Source of the DNA: Thalassobellus sediminis
Lineage (GTDB): Bacteria; Bacteroidota; Bacteroidia; Flavobacteriales; Flavobacteriaceae
Assembly: GCF_044386045.1 (NCBI RefSeq)
Contig: NZ_JBISCD010000037.1
Coordinates: 248,001 to 312,000, forward strand
Reading direction: 5' to 3'
Length of the DNA stretch: 64,000 nt
The notes beneath the pieces are model-generated. The model saw only the letters and a program-made list of their open reading frames with translations, was not told the origin of the DNA and did not search any database. The position numbers were made by a program, and so were the translations under genes. Shown here piece by piece: positions 8,807-17,550 of the stretch; the first letter of the stretch is position 1, and each line of letters begins with the position of its first letter.

Positions 8807-10008
8807 TGAAAATAAAATTCACATATATACTTATTATAACAATGGTGTTTTCATCATTCACAAGCACTGTAAAAAACAGTGATGTATTTAAATTACTCAC
8901 TACCACAACTGAATTTGAAGCAGGCAGCACTATTGTTTTAAAATTTTCAAATGAAAGTAGCGAAAAACCTAATTTATATTTAAGCAATAGCTATGGTTCA
9001 ACTATAATAAAACCCAATACTGAATCTGGTATTTTAAATTATCAAATACCTCAGACTATATCTAACAAAACAGGAATTGTAAACTGGAAATTATTAAATT
9101 CGTCTTCCCTTTCAGGGAAATTCAAAATTACATCAAAACAAAAAGTAGCAAGCATGGAAACCTATTTAGGTCCACCAAGTATTGAAGCAGGTGGAACAGA
9201 CTATGCTATGCTCGTTGTTATTCCTACGGATGTTTTAGATAACCCGTTAGCCGATAGCACCAAAGTAAACGTAAAACATCAATTTTTAGAAAATCAAAAT
9301 AATGAAGACGTTCTTATAAAAAATAGCATTGCCTATAAAAACATCTATTCTGAAACAAAAACAGGACGGATTTTAGTATCTTCTGAATGTCTAAATATTA
9401 ATTCAAAAGAATATACAATCAACGTACTACCAGCTATTCCAACAGATTTTAGTATTTCATACCAACGAAATCATGATTATGCCGATGGTAACCAAATAAC
9501 AAACTTCTCTACATCTACAATAAAAGATAAACATGGCAATATTGTGAGCGATGGTACCTATGTAGAATTCTTTATAAATAATACTTCAAAAAATATTTTA
9601 AAAACATCTGGAACGACAATAAATGGCATTGCTACTGCTAAAATGATTCACCCGGACCATGAAGATAATTGGACGGTAAAAGCTTTTATTGAAGGCATGG
9701 CAGAAAGTGATTCTATAACATTAGCTTATAAAGCTGTAATTACAAATTTTGACGTCGCTTTCTCTACAAACAATAGAATAATAACTGTTGGTCCTCTAAA
9801 AAGTTTTATGAATCAAATGATTCCTGATGGCATAGAAGTATCGCTTTCTATTTATGAAAATGGTACAAAACTAAAAACACTTTATAAAAGCTCATTTGAA
9901 GGTTTTGCTACTTTTAAATTAGATACTAATAATACTCCGAGTAGTACTTACAAGTTTATAATTAAAGCTGCTGGCATTGAAAAAACACACTCTAACATAA
10001 AGCTATGA
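8806..10008 (+). CDS. Secreted Ig-like repeat protein of the exopolysaccharide operon
   Basis: This 400-residue protein has a signal peptide (about 1-20, MKIKFTYILIITMVFSSF). The remainder is predicted beta-strand and falls into about four Ig-like modules. One has invasin/bacterial-Ig character (DFSISYQRNHDYADGNQITNFSTSTIKDKHGNIV around 224-257, with TIKDKHGN typical of Big_1-type repeats). There is no lipobox, sorting domain or catalytic motif. It overlaps its neighbours on both sides (1 nt upstream, 4 nt downstream), a tight three-gene unit with the GT-C-like protein and the anchored hydrolase. A periplasmic scaffold or polysaccharide-binding role is plausible. Confidence 0.7.
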   Translation: MKIKFTYILIITMVFSSFTSTVKNSDVFKLLTTTTEFEAGSTIVLKFSNESSEKPNLYLSNSYGSTIIKPNTESGILNYQIPQTISNKTGIVNWKLLNSSSLSGKFKITSKQKVASMETYLGPPSIEAGGTDYAMLVVIPTDVLDNPLADSTKVNVKHQFLENQNNEDVLIKNSIAYKNIYSETKTGRILVSSECLNINSKEYTINVLPAIPTDFSISYQRNHDYADGNQITNFSTSTIKDKHGNIVSDGTYVEFFINNTSKNILKTSGTTINGIATAKMIHPDHEDNWTVKAFIEGMAESDSITLAYKAVITNFDVAFSTNNRIITVGPLKSFMNQMIPDGIEVSLSIYENGTKLKTLYKSSFEGFATFKLDTNNTPSSTYKFIIKAAGIEKTHSNIKL

Positions 10009-11522
10009 CGTCTATTAATAAAAACATATTACGAAGTGTTTTAGTGATGTCTTACATTGCTATTATTGCATTCATTTTATTTGGCATTAGTAGTTTGTAT
10101 AGTTACCTGAATACTGGAGCCGATAGAAGTTCTATGCTTCATACTGAAATAAAAAAAATAGATCAATACTTACCAAAACTAGAATGGGCGCCATTAGAAA
10201 ATGAAGGTCGCCCCATGGATGCACAAACATTAAAGAGTATTCAAAACGATTACTTAGATGCTTGGTACGTAAAACATATAGCTTATAAAACCAATACGAC
10301 TAACGGCATTGAAGATTATTATACCGAAAGTGCTCGAAAAAATATTATTGATATTGTAAAAGAGAACACAGCTAAAAATATTACTGTAGATGGTACTACT
10401 TTAGAACATCATCTTAATCTCGATTTTTTTAGTGAAGACGGGCAACTTATTGTGATTACAGACACAGGGGTTATTGAATACAAACATATTTACGAGAATG
10501 AAACTAGTGCTTTAGAAACCACCGAGACATCTAGCTATAAAATTATTATGCTTTTAGAAGATGGTTTTTGGCGTATTAGACATATGATAAAAGAAGATAG
10601 CAGCGATTATACAAATGAATTTACTCCTGCTTCAAATAAAGTTACTACTCTAAAAGGAATAAACTACTATCCACAAGCATCACCTTGGAGTATGTATGAT
10701 GACATCTTTGATACCAACATTATTTCAAAAGATTTTAAAATCATTAAAGATGCTGGACTAAATAGCATCCGCATTTTTGTGCCTTATGATGATTTTGGAC
10801 AAGCGAATGTAAAAAAGGAAAAGTTAGAAAAACTCATTCAAGTTTTAGACTTAGCAGAAACTAACAAACTAAAAGTCATGGTGACGCTTTTTGATTTTTA
10901 TGGCGATTATTCTGTTTTAAACTGGACACTGAATCAGCATCACGCAGCAACCATAGTTTCTGCATTAAAAAACCACAACGCTTTGTTGGCTTGGGATATA
11001 AAAAATGAACCCAATTTAGATTTTGAATCTAGAGGAAAAAACCTTGTGATTTCTTGGTTAAATGCAACCATTGATTTAGTAAAATCTATAGATAAAAAAC
11101 ATCCTGTTACTATTGGCTGGTCTAATGCCGAAAGCAGCATTATTCTTAAAGAGAAGTTAGATTTTATAAGTTTTCATTATTATGAAAAGTTAAAAGACTT
11201 AGACAAAACATATAAAGCTTTACAACTTAAAATGCCTAATAAACACATAGCCATTACCGAGTTTGGGTTATCATCATATAAAGGTTTATGGAATCCGTTT
11301 GGTAATTCAGAACAAGATCAAAGTAATTATTATAAAGAAGCTCAAAGTATATTTAGCGATAATAATATATCGTTTATGTCTTGGACACTTTACGACTTTA
11401 CTAAAATACCAAAGGAAGTCGTTGGAAGACTTCCTTGGAGAAAACGGGCTCAAGAGCATTTTGGTTTAATAAACCAAAATGGAGAGACTAAACCCGGATT
11501 CGAATATATTTCTAAGCAATAA
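10005..11522 (+). CDS. Membrane-anchored clan GH-A (GH5-like) glycoside hydrolase
   Basis: This 505-residue protein has an N-terminal membrane anchor (about 11-34), a small alpha+beta domain (about 70-195, resembling NTF2/ARC6-IMS folds) and a TIM barrel (about 215-505). Barrel landmarks are KGINYYPQASPW, SIRIFVPYDDFG, the acid/base Glu335 in IKNEPN, FISFHYYE, nucleophile Glu419 in ITEFGLSSYKG and MSWTLYDF. It should cut or remodel a beta-glycan in the periplasm. Polysaccharide secretion systems commonly carry such a hydrolase (PelA, AlgL, PgaB, BcsZ). It is the last gene of the 5717 operon. Its end overlaps the end of the convergent GT4 gene by 11 nt. Confidence 0.8.
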   Translation: MTSINKNILRSVLVMSYIAIIAFILFGISSLYSYLNTGADRSSMLHTEIKKIDQYLPKLEWAPLENEGRPMDAQTLKSIQNDYLDAWYVKHIAYKTNTTNGIEDYYTESARKNIIDIVKENTAKNITVDGTTLEHHLNLDFFSEDGQLIVITDTGVIEYKHIYENETSALETTETSSYKIIMLLEDGFWRIRHMIKEDSSDYTNEFTPASNKVTTLKGINYYPQASPWSMYDDIFDTNIISKDFKIIKDAGLNSIRIFVPYDDFGQANVKKEKLEKLIQVLDLAETNKLKVMVTLFDFYGDYSVLNWTLNQHHAATIVSALKNHNALLAWDIKNEPNLDFESRGKNLVISWLNATIDLVKSIDKKHPVTIGWSNAESSIILKEKLDFISFHYYEKLKDLDKTYKALQLKMPNKHIAITEFGLSSYKGLWNPFGNSEQDQSNYYKEAQSIFSDNNISFMSWTLYDFTKIPKEVVGRLPWRKRAQEHFGLINQNGETKPGFEYISKQ

Positions 11523-12729
11523 TCTCTTCAGATTTCACTTGTTTTATTTCAGATTTTCTAGCAATAATATTTTTAAAAGTATTTAAATACATATCTACTA
11601 TTCTAGACATAGGATACGCTGTTGCTGCTTTATAATTAGCCTTTTCTAATTCAATACGATAGCTATTATTTACAAGTATTTTTTGAATAGCTAATACTAA
11701 ACTATATACACTTGTAGGATCAAAAAACTCACCTTTATAACCTTCATCTTTTACTAAAAGTGCTAGATCTCCTAAATCGGGCATAACTACTGCTTTTCCA
11801 TAGCTACCCGCTTGATGCAACACCCCAGAACTTCCAGTTGTAGATGTATACGGAAACACTACTAAAGCACTTTCTTTAAATAATTTTGGCACATCTTTTT
11901 CGGCAACATAACCCGTAAACGTGATACCATCTAAATGTTTGTAATTTTCTTTAACAGCAGCTAAATAACCCGGTGTGTTAGGATTATCGGTTCCAGCAAT
12001 AACAACTTCTAAATTTAAATGAGTCGTTCTTTTAATATGCTCAACCGCTTCAATCATCTTCTCTACTTTTTTGTAGGTTCCAAATTTCCCAAAGGTCATA
12101 ATCTTAAAAGGGTCTAACGGAATATCATAACTAGGCTCTTCAAAAATTTCAAAAGTACCATGTGGTATCAATTTCACGTTATTAGCATTATACTTAGCTT
12201 CTAAAACATCTACATATTTCTGCATGGTTACAGCAACAGTATCAGCCTGAAGAATTAATTTGGTTAAAGTGCTTCCTATAAATTCGTAAATTTTCTGCAT
12301 CCATTTATTACTTGTAAAGCCTGCTTTTCCTAAATCTACTTCTTCAAGAATATTGTGTAATAAAACGATATTCGGAATCTTTTTTAGCTTACAAACCAAT
12401 GGTAACATTAAGCCTAAAGCAGCAGCTACTTTTTTATCGCCAAACTTCATAAATTGTAAATTAAACAACACCGCATCTGGTTTTTCTTGATTTATAGCTT
12501 TAGTTACATTTATAATGTTTGTATAGCTATTAAATGTCCAACATTCTTTGATTGTTATTTTACAACCTTGCTCTGTAAATGTGACATCTTTTTCACCTTC
12601 AGTTCTATCGGTTAACAGAACTAATTCTGTGATAGATTCTTTTTGTCTAAAGTGTTTTACTAAATGAAATGCGTACTCGTTCAATGTTACTTTACTTGGG
12701 GGATACGCTGTTACGATTGCTAATTTCAT
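11512..12729 (-). CDS. GT4-family glycosyltransferase
   Basis: This 405-residue soluble GT-B enzyme has an N-terminal Rossmann half (AIVTAYPPSKVTLNEYAFHLVKHF) with acceptor-side features, and a C-terminal nucleotide-sugar-binding half from about 205 on (IMTFGKFGTYKKVEKMIEAV, VIAGTDNPNTPGYLAA, FTGYVAEKDVPKLFKESALVVFPY, TGSSGVLHQAGSYGKAVV). The last block replaces the usual second Glu of the EX7E motif. It likely transfers sugar for the polysaccharide, as PelF does in Pel systems. It has its own intergenic region with a LytTR-like box (site B), separate from the flippase gene just upstream. It converges on, and overlaps by 11 nt, the hydrolase gene. Confidence 0.85.
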   Translation of the reverse strand: MKLAIVTAYPPSKVTLNEYAFHLVKHFRQKESITELVLLTDRTEGEKDVTFTEQGCKITIKECWTFNSYTNIINVTKAINQEKPDAVLFNLQFMKFGDKKVAAALGLMLPLVCKLKKIPNIVLLHNILEEVDLGKAGFTSNKWMQKIYEFIGSTLTKLILQADTVAVTMQKYVDVLEAKYNANNVKLIPHGTFEIFEEPSYDIPLDPFKIMTFGKFGTYKKVEKMIEAVEHIKRTTHLNLEVVIAGTDNPNTPGYLAAVKENYKHLDGITFTGYVAEKDVPKLFKESALVVFPYTSTTGSSGVLHQAGSYGKAVVMPDLGDLALLVKDEGYKGEFFDPTSVYSLVLAIQKILVNNSYRIELEKANYKAATAYPMSRIVDMYLNTFKNIIARKSEIKQVKSEEIIA

Positions 12730-12753
12730 AATAATCTGGTTTTAATTATAATA

Positions 12754-12841
12754 CAAATTTGGGCTTTTATCTTTTTAAAAAGAGGTGATTACAGGTGAGG
12801 AAACATTTGCTGTAGACGAATGGCAAATTACTTTAGATTAA
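12754..12841 (-). promoter_or_regulatory. LytTR/AlgR-like box upstream of GT4 gene (site B)
   Basis: The minus-strand box CCATTCGTCTACAG is at 12810-12823. A weaker partner TTAATCTAAAG (12831-12841) is offset by exactly 21 nt and runs into the end of the flippase gene. The -7-like box CAAATTTG is at 12754-12761, 56 nt from the box, the same spacing as at site A. The start codon of the GT4 gene follows 25 nt after the -7 box. Confidence 0.65.
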
Positions 12842-14088
12842 GCTTTTTTCGACTTTAATTGATCTACTTTAAAAAATGCTAACTGGATAACTAATAACAT
12901 TAACATTGCTATAATTTGCATGTGTACCACTTGCTCTAAACTATCATGATAAAATACGACCAACCCCATTTGAAGCATGCCAAATACACCAGAAATAACA
13001 ACAGGTATATATTTATCTAAAGACAAGTAGTAATACGCAAATATGTTAGATATAGCGAACATAGAAGTCGCAATAGCATATTTCCATAATAATGGTGCCA
13101 TAGCAATGTAACTGTCCCCAAATAATAAGGTAATAATGGTTTCAGGGAAACTAATACAAACACCAATAATGGTTATTGAAATAACAGCTATATAACCTAC
13201 ATATTTAAACAATATAGAAGCTGTTTCTTTTCCTTCTTTTTTAAGTTGAACCACCGTTGGTAATAACAACATAACAAACATCCAAGCAATGAAATACACA
13301 ATGCGACCAATAAGTGCTAAAGAAGCATACAAACCAGCCTCATACGATTCAAAATAATGCTTCACTAAAAGAATATCACTATTATTAATAATGATTTGAG
13401 TAAGCTCATAGAAAGCTGTGATAACGAAAAAACTTCTAATATTTTTTGAATGCACTTTACTTAGTACAAGTGTTTTCTGCGGGAGCATATTACTAAACTT
13501 AAACGGTATCAATCCGAATAAAAACGATGCTAAAATCCCCACAGCAATAACAACAGATGATTGAATATTAAATATTAAGATAAGTCCTAATGTTATTATT
13601 AAACGACTTAACATTTCTAATTGATAGGTTATAGATAATGATTTAAAAGACTTTTTCCCTTGAAAGATGCCTCTATTCACACTCATTAAAAAATAAAGTG
13701 GCACACCACAACCAAATACAACAAACATACTTGAGGACGACGTATTAAAAACTTGTTGTAACTGACTTGCAAAAACGACGATTAAAATCCCCATAGCTAT
13801 TCCTACAAAAAGAGCATTTTTATATACTTTAGATATAAAACTTTTGAATAACTCATTTTCAAAAAGTACTGAAAATTTTGCCGTAACTAATTGAAATGTC
13901 ATAGCAGCAAAGCTCAACACTAATAAAAAGGTTATAAGTACAGCGGCATCTGAAAATTGTGCTGGTCCTAAAATGCGACCAAGAATTAAATTGTATAAAT
14001 AATTACCGCCATTTACTGCCAGAACACTTATCATAAACAACTGTTCTGGCGAAATGCTTTTCTTTAAACTATTGCTTATCGTAATCAT
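12838..14088 (-). CDS. Polysaccharide flippase of the MOP superfamily
   Basis: This 416-residue protein has about 12 membrane segments across its whole length, typical of Wzx/PelG-like MOP exporters. Near the N-terminus SPEQLFMISVLAVNGGNYLYNLILGRILGPAQFSDAAVL has the usual pattern of helix 1, a GR-x-LGP loop and helix 2. It should move a lipid-linked or growing glycan across the inner membrane. It overlaps the STAS gene upstream by 20 nt and so belongs to the operon that starts at 14682 under site C. Its size is slightly below that of PelG (about 456 residues). Confidence 0.85.
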   Translation of the reverse strand: MITISNSLKKSISPEQLFMISVLAVNGGNYLYNLILGRILGPAQFSDAAVLITFLLVLSFAAMTFQLVTAKFSVLFENELFKSFISKVYKNALFVGIAMGILIVVFASQLQQVFNTSSSSMFVVFGCGVPLYFLMSVNRGIFQGKKSFKSLSITYQLEMLSRLIITLGLILIFNIQSSVVIAVGILASFLFGLIPFKFSNMLPQKTLVLSKVHSKNIRSFFVITAFYELTQIIINNSDILLVKHYFESYEAGLYASLALIGRIVYFIAWMFVMLLLPTVVQLKKEGKETASILFKYVGYIAVISITIIGVCISFPETIITLLFGDSYIAMAPLLWKYAIATSMFAISNIFAYYYLSLDKYIPVVISGVFGMLQMGLVVFYHDSLEQVVHMQIIAMLMLLVIQLAFFKVDQLKSKKA

Positions 14089-14377
14089 TTTTAAATATGG
14101 TATTTAAATTTGCTTTCTTAAATTGATTTCTGATCCTTTTATTTCCTTTTCCTAAAACAAATAGTACTTTGCTTCTCCTCTTTGCTTTTTCAGATATAAA
14201 ACGCATAACTTCTAAAGCTTTATTATCAATTTGCTTTACTTTTTTAAGACTTATTACAACCTCATAATAGGTGTCTAATAAGTTGTTAAAATAGGTTTCA
14301 ACTTTGTTTGTATGGTCATTAGTGAAATCTCCATGTATTTCATAAACGCCTTTGTTATTTATTATTTCAAAATTCAT
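14069..14377 (-). CDS. STAS-domain protein, second of a pair
   Basis: This 102-residue single-domain STAS protein (anti-sigma-factor-antagonist fold) runs EINNKGVYEIHGDFTNDHTNKVETYFNNLL, then VVISLKKVKQIDNKALEVMRFISEKAKRRSKVLFVLG. In classical partner-switching STAS proteins a Ser follows the conserved Asp (DSSG). Here the block reads IDNKA, with Lys at the phospho-Ser position, so control by a serine kinase is unlikely. The Lys/Arg-rich C-terminus is unusual. It lies between the first STAS gene (26-nt gap) and the flippase (20-nt overlap), implying a direct role with the exporter or its transferases. Confidence 0.78.
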   Translation of the reverse strand: MNFEIINNKGVYEIHGDFTNDHTNKVETYFNNLLDTYYEVVISLKKVKQIDNKALEVMRFISEKAKRRSKVLFVLGKGNKRIRNQFKKANLNTIFKNDYDKQ

Positions 14378-14403
14378 AATAGTATCGATTTAGGTATTAA
14401 TGA

Positions 14404-14682
14404 TTAAGCTACATTGTTATAATACAAGTCATCATAAACTTCTTTACATCCTGTTCCAACGATATAAATCTTTTTATCAAGAGCAACAGATTCATTATAG
14501 ATAAATCTCATTGCATTCATACCATTAGTATCAATTTCTACTACATTTTCAATGTTAATTACTAATTCGTCACAAGCTTTTAAAGCAAACTTTAAATGGT
14601 TTTGAAAGTTTAAAGCTGTCATAGCATTAATAGTTCCTTCTACTAAAAATGTTTCTCTTTGTTGTGTAATTTTAAGTGCCAT
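14404..14682 (-). CDS. STAS-domain protein, first of a pair
   Basis: This 92-residue STAS domain runs ALKITQQRETFLVEGTINAMTALNFQNHLKFAL, then ELVINIENVVEIDTNGMNAMRFIYNESVALDKKIYIVG. The block IDTNG aligns with DSSG of anti-sigma antagonists, with Asn at the phosphorylated Ser position, so it probably works as a constitutive binding module. It is the first gene of the operon STAS-STAS-flippase. The LytTR-like site C lies upstream (14780-14793), with a -7-like box at 14724-14731. No RsbW/SpoIIAB-type kinase gene is present in the window. Confidence 0.8.
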   Translation of the reverse strand: MALKITQQRETFLVEGTINAMTALNFQNHLKFALKACDELVINIENVVEIDTNGMNAMRFIYNESVALDKKIYIVGTGCKEVYDDLYYNNVA

Positions 14683-14723
14683 AATTTCTAGATTTTAAAA
14701 GTTAATATTTCTTGTTTCTGACA

Positions 14724-14793
14724 CAAATATCCTTGAAGAATCAGTGGGAGGACGTTTAATTTCGTTCAGTGGTAGATTGCTGTAGGTGAATGA
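14724..14793 (-). promoter_or_regulatory. LytTR/AlgR-like box between STAS operon and TPR-barrel gene (site C)
   Basis: The minus-strand box TCATTCACCTACAG is at 14780-14793, the most divergent of the five. A -7-like box GATATTTG is at 14724-14731, 56 nt away, matching the other sites. No clear second repeat is seen at 21 nt. The gene starting at 14839 on the plus strand diverges from the same region, so the site may also act on it; its own -7 box is unclear. Confidence 0.5.
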
Positions 14794-14838
14794 ATAGGTT
14801 CTTGTCCGTAACTTGCAGTAGAACAAAAAACCTAAATT

Positions 14839-16899
14839 ATGTCTATTAAAAATCACGTTAAATTACTAGTCTTTTTCATCTCAACTTTAGTGTATTCACA
14901 GAATATGCAAGAAGGCTTTACATATTTAGAAACGGGGAACTACCAAAAAGCAGCATCGTTTTTTACAACCATATTAAAAGACTATCCAAATAACAAAACG
15001 GCTAAATTATGTTATGGACGTGCTGTTGGATTATTAGGAAATGCAGATCAAGCCGTTTCTATATTTACAGACTTACTAGCTACCTATCCAAACGATTTTG
15101 AAATTAAATTGAATTATGCAGAATCCTTACTTTGGAATAAAAACTATAACGATGCCAAATCTTTTTACGAAAGTTTAATTAAAGAAGACAACAAAAGCTT
15201 CCCTGCGCTTTTAGGATATGCTAATACGCTTTCTAATCTAAAAATATATGATGAGGCTTTAATTTATGTAAATAAAGCTTTAGATGTTTTACCAGGAAAT
15301 CCAAACGCCTTAACATCTAAAAAATATATCTATTTAGGATATGCGTATCAAAATCAACAAGCTCAAAATTATGACGAAGCTGAAACACTTTTAAAAGAAA
15401 ATCTAACTCTTTTTAATAATGATAAAGACACCTTATTGAATCTTGCAAACCTCTATTTAATTGCTAGTGAATTTGATAAAGCTGAAAGCACATACAACAC
15501 CATTGCTGAAAATCCAGAAAACAAAACAACAGCATTAAACGGTCTTGCTTTAGTTAAACACTTAAAAGGACAAGAAAAAGAGGCTTTAAAAATTAGCGTA
15601 GAAGCATATAATACAGTTCCTAATTTAAATGACGCTGTACTTATTCAACAAACCAAAGAGCGTTACATACAAGCTTTAATTTGGAATAAATCATTTAAAA
15701 AAGCAAAAACATTAATTGATGCTATTATAAAAGAAACACCAAACGAAAACTGGATTTTAGCTTTACGAGCTACACTAAACATTTATAAAAGTGATTTTAA
15801 AAAGAGTGTTGCCGATTACAATCGTATTCTAGAAAATGATAGTACCTCGTTTGATGGCAATCTAGGAAAAGCAAATGCATTAAAGGCTATAGGATATTAC
15901 AATGATGCATACCAATCGGCTAATAATACGTTATCTTTTTATAAGAATCAAAAAGATGCTACCAACTTTATTAAAAACTTAAATACCACCTTTACCCCAT
16001 CATTAGAAACCAAGGCGTCTTACTCGTTTGATAATGGCGATAATGAAGCTTATGCTTTTCAAAGTAGTTTAGAATTTCCAACCTCAACCAAATTTAAGTG
16101 GTTAGCTAGTTATGCATACAGAACAACAAGCAACAACATTACAAACAGTAAAGCCAATTCAAACCAAGCATTATTTGGTTTAGGCTACCAGTTGTTACCT
16201 AATGTTACTTTCAAAGGAAGTATTGGAGTAACCTCTGCAAAAGTAAACACCGATGATTACACACAATTATTAACCGATGTATCCTTAAATATAAAACCGT
16301 TTAAATTACAGACTTTAGATATTGGTTATAAACGTGAGATACAAAGTTTTAATGCCGATTTATTAGATAGAGAAATCGTTATGAATAACTACTATGCTAA
16401 TTACAACCTGAGTACGAACTTCAACCTAGGTTGGTTTACTCAGTATTATTACACCTCGCAAAACGATGGTAATAACCGTAATTTATTATTTACTTCGTTG
16501 TATTATAACATCCTTAGTAAGCCTTCTTTAAAAGCAGGTTTCAACTACCAATACATTACATTTAAAAACCAAGTGCCTACCATTTATTTTAGTCCTGAAA
16601 AGTTTAATGCTGTTGAAGTTTTTATAAACCTGATTAAAGATGAAGCCATTACCAAAAAAAACGAATGGTTTTACGAGTTAACTGCTGCTACTGGGTTACA
16701 ATACATTGAAGACGACAGCAAACAAAGCACCTACAGAATACAAGGAAAATTAGGTTATAAATTTACAGATCGTGCTTTATTGAATATTTACGGAACCAAG
16801 AGTAATATAGCTTCAGCGACAGCTGCTGGTTTTACCTTTACCGAAATTGGTTTGCGCTTTAAATGGGTGTTGTTTGATAAACCTGTTTTTAGGGAGTAA
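14839..16899 (+). CDS. TPR plus outer-membrane beta-barrel protein (YaiO/PgaA/PelB-like layout)
   Basis: This 686-residue protein has a signal peptide (about 1-20, ending TLVYSQ). Residues 22-370 hold about nine TPR-like helical repeats (for example YLETGNYQKAASFF and YGRAVGLLGNADQAVSIF). A C-terminal region from about 385 is rich in alternating strands (LEFPTSTKFKWLASYAYRTTS, LGYQLLPNVTFKGSIGVTS) and ends in an aromatic strand (EIGLRFKWVLFDKPVFRE), as in the YaiO barrel family. Periplasmic TPRs leading into a barrel are the layout of polysaccharide export porins such as PgaA and PelB. It diverges from the STAS-flippase operon across site C. It is predicted to be the outer-membrane exit of the polysaccharide. 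Confidence 0.82.
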   Translation: MSIKNHVKLLVFFISTLVYSQNMQEGFTYLETGNYQKAASFFTTILKDYPNNKTAKLCYGRAVGLLGNADQAVSIFTDLLATYPNDFEIKLNYAESLLWNKNYNDAKSFYESLIKEDNKSFPALLGYANTLSNLKIYDEALIYVNKALDVLPGNPNALTSKKYIYLGYAYQNQQAQNYDEAETLLKENLTLFNNDKDTLLNLANLYLIASEFDKAESTYNTIAENPENKTTALNGLALVKHLKGQEKEALKISVEAYNTVPNLNDAVLIQQTKERYIQALIWNKSFKKAKTLIDAIIKETPNENWILALRATLNIYKSDFKKSVADYNRILENDSTSFDGNLGKANALKAIGYYNDAYQSANNTLSFYKNQKDATNFIKNLNTTFTPSLETKASYSFDNGDNEAYAFQSSLEFPTSTKFKWLASYAYRTTSNNITNSKANSNQALFGLGYQLLPNVTFKGSIGVTSAKVNTDDYTQLLTDVSLNIKPFKLQTLDIGYKREIQSFNADLLDREIVMNNYYANYNLSTNFNLGWFTQYYYTSQNDGNNRNLLFTSLYYNILSKPSLKAGFNYQYITFKNQVPTIYFSPEKFNAVEVFINLIKDEAITKKNEWFYELTAATGLQYIEDDSKQSTYRIQGKLGYKFTDRALLNIYGTKSNIASATAAGFTFTEIGLRFKWVLFDKPVFRE

Positions 16900-16917
16900 T
16901 ACAATGGATACTTACCT

Positions 16918-17385
16918 TTAGTTTAATGATTTCCATACATTTTGAATCTTATTCAATTTAATAAAAAATGGAATTAACAGTGCTAATTCTAATCGTATTG
17001 AAATATTAAACCCTTCTTGAAAAAATGGTAAAACAAGCATTGAAATTGTGCAGATAACAATGCCAATTATGGCATCAATTTTCCCCATTTTTATAGCATA
17101 ATCTTTTTCTAGCCACAATGAAAATGCAGTAAAGCCTTTAAAAACCCCAATAGCTATTATCATCAATCCTATTAAAGAAAACTGCTCATTTGTTTCAAAT
17201 CCATAAAATGATAAATCGGCTCTTATATTAACAAATCCTAAAATTAAACATACAAAAGCTAATAATCCAAATAACATGAAAATCCAACAAAATATTTTCA
17301 CCCACCACGGCAGAAGCATTCTTCTCCTTACTTCTATGTTTTCAAATTCCTCAAATTTACTTTGCTCTGAATTTACTTCTCCCAT
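16918..17385 (-). CDS. Four-helix membrane protein of unknown function
   Basis: This 155-residue protein has four predicted membrane segments (about 27-50, 66-86, 102-120 and 128-146). The N-terminus is acidic and Glu-rich (MGEVNSEQSKFEEFENIEVRRRM) and cytoplasmic in character. I recognise no domain. It is convergent with the TPR-barrel gene, 18 nt away, with no visible terminator between them. A REP-like palindrome array begins about 35 nt upstream of its start. There is no evidence linking it to the exopolysaccharide genes. Confidence 0.7.
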   Translation of the reverse strand: MGEVNSEQSKFEEFENIEVRRRMLLPWWVKIFCWIFMLFGLLAFVCLILGFVNIRADLSFYGFETNEQFSLIGLMIIAIGVFKGFTAFSLWLEKDYAIKMGKIDAIIGIVICTISMLVLPFFQEGFNISIRLELALLIPFFIKLNKIQNVWKSLN

Positions 17386-17420
17386 GTTTTACTTTTATGT
17401 TTTTAATATTTTTTGTCTTG

Positions 17421-17550
17421 TTATAAATATACTGCTCCTCTGGAGCTTGAATTTAATGTATTATAATTTCGCCTATTAATATATAGTCACGCTGTGACTG
17501 TTTTATTATTTCTTTTTTGAATATAAACAGCTCCAGAGGAGCGACATTAA
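17421..17550. repeat. REP-like palindromic unit, downstream of RAYT
   Basis: The unit contains three palindromes in order: GCTCCTCTGGAGC (17434-17446), GTCACGCTGTGAC (17487-17499) and GCTCCAGAGGAGC (17530-17542). They are joined by AT-rich linkers that include AATTTAATGT and ATATTAATA-like blocks. The unit overlaps the last codon of the transposase gene. It matches units at 18007-18132 and 18244-18370 in order and spacing. Confidence 0.85.

Noticed and set aside
10940..11140. Antisense frames within the hydrolase and other long genes
   Set aside because: They follow the codon pattern of the real gene on the other strand, lack promoters and have no recognisable domains.
16655..16672. ACGAATGG resembling part of the LytTR-like box inside the TPR-barrel gene
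   Set aside because: It lies within coding sequence, lacks the TGTAG half and has no partner at 21 nt.
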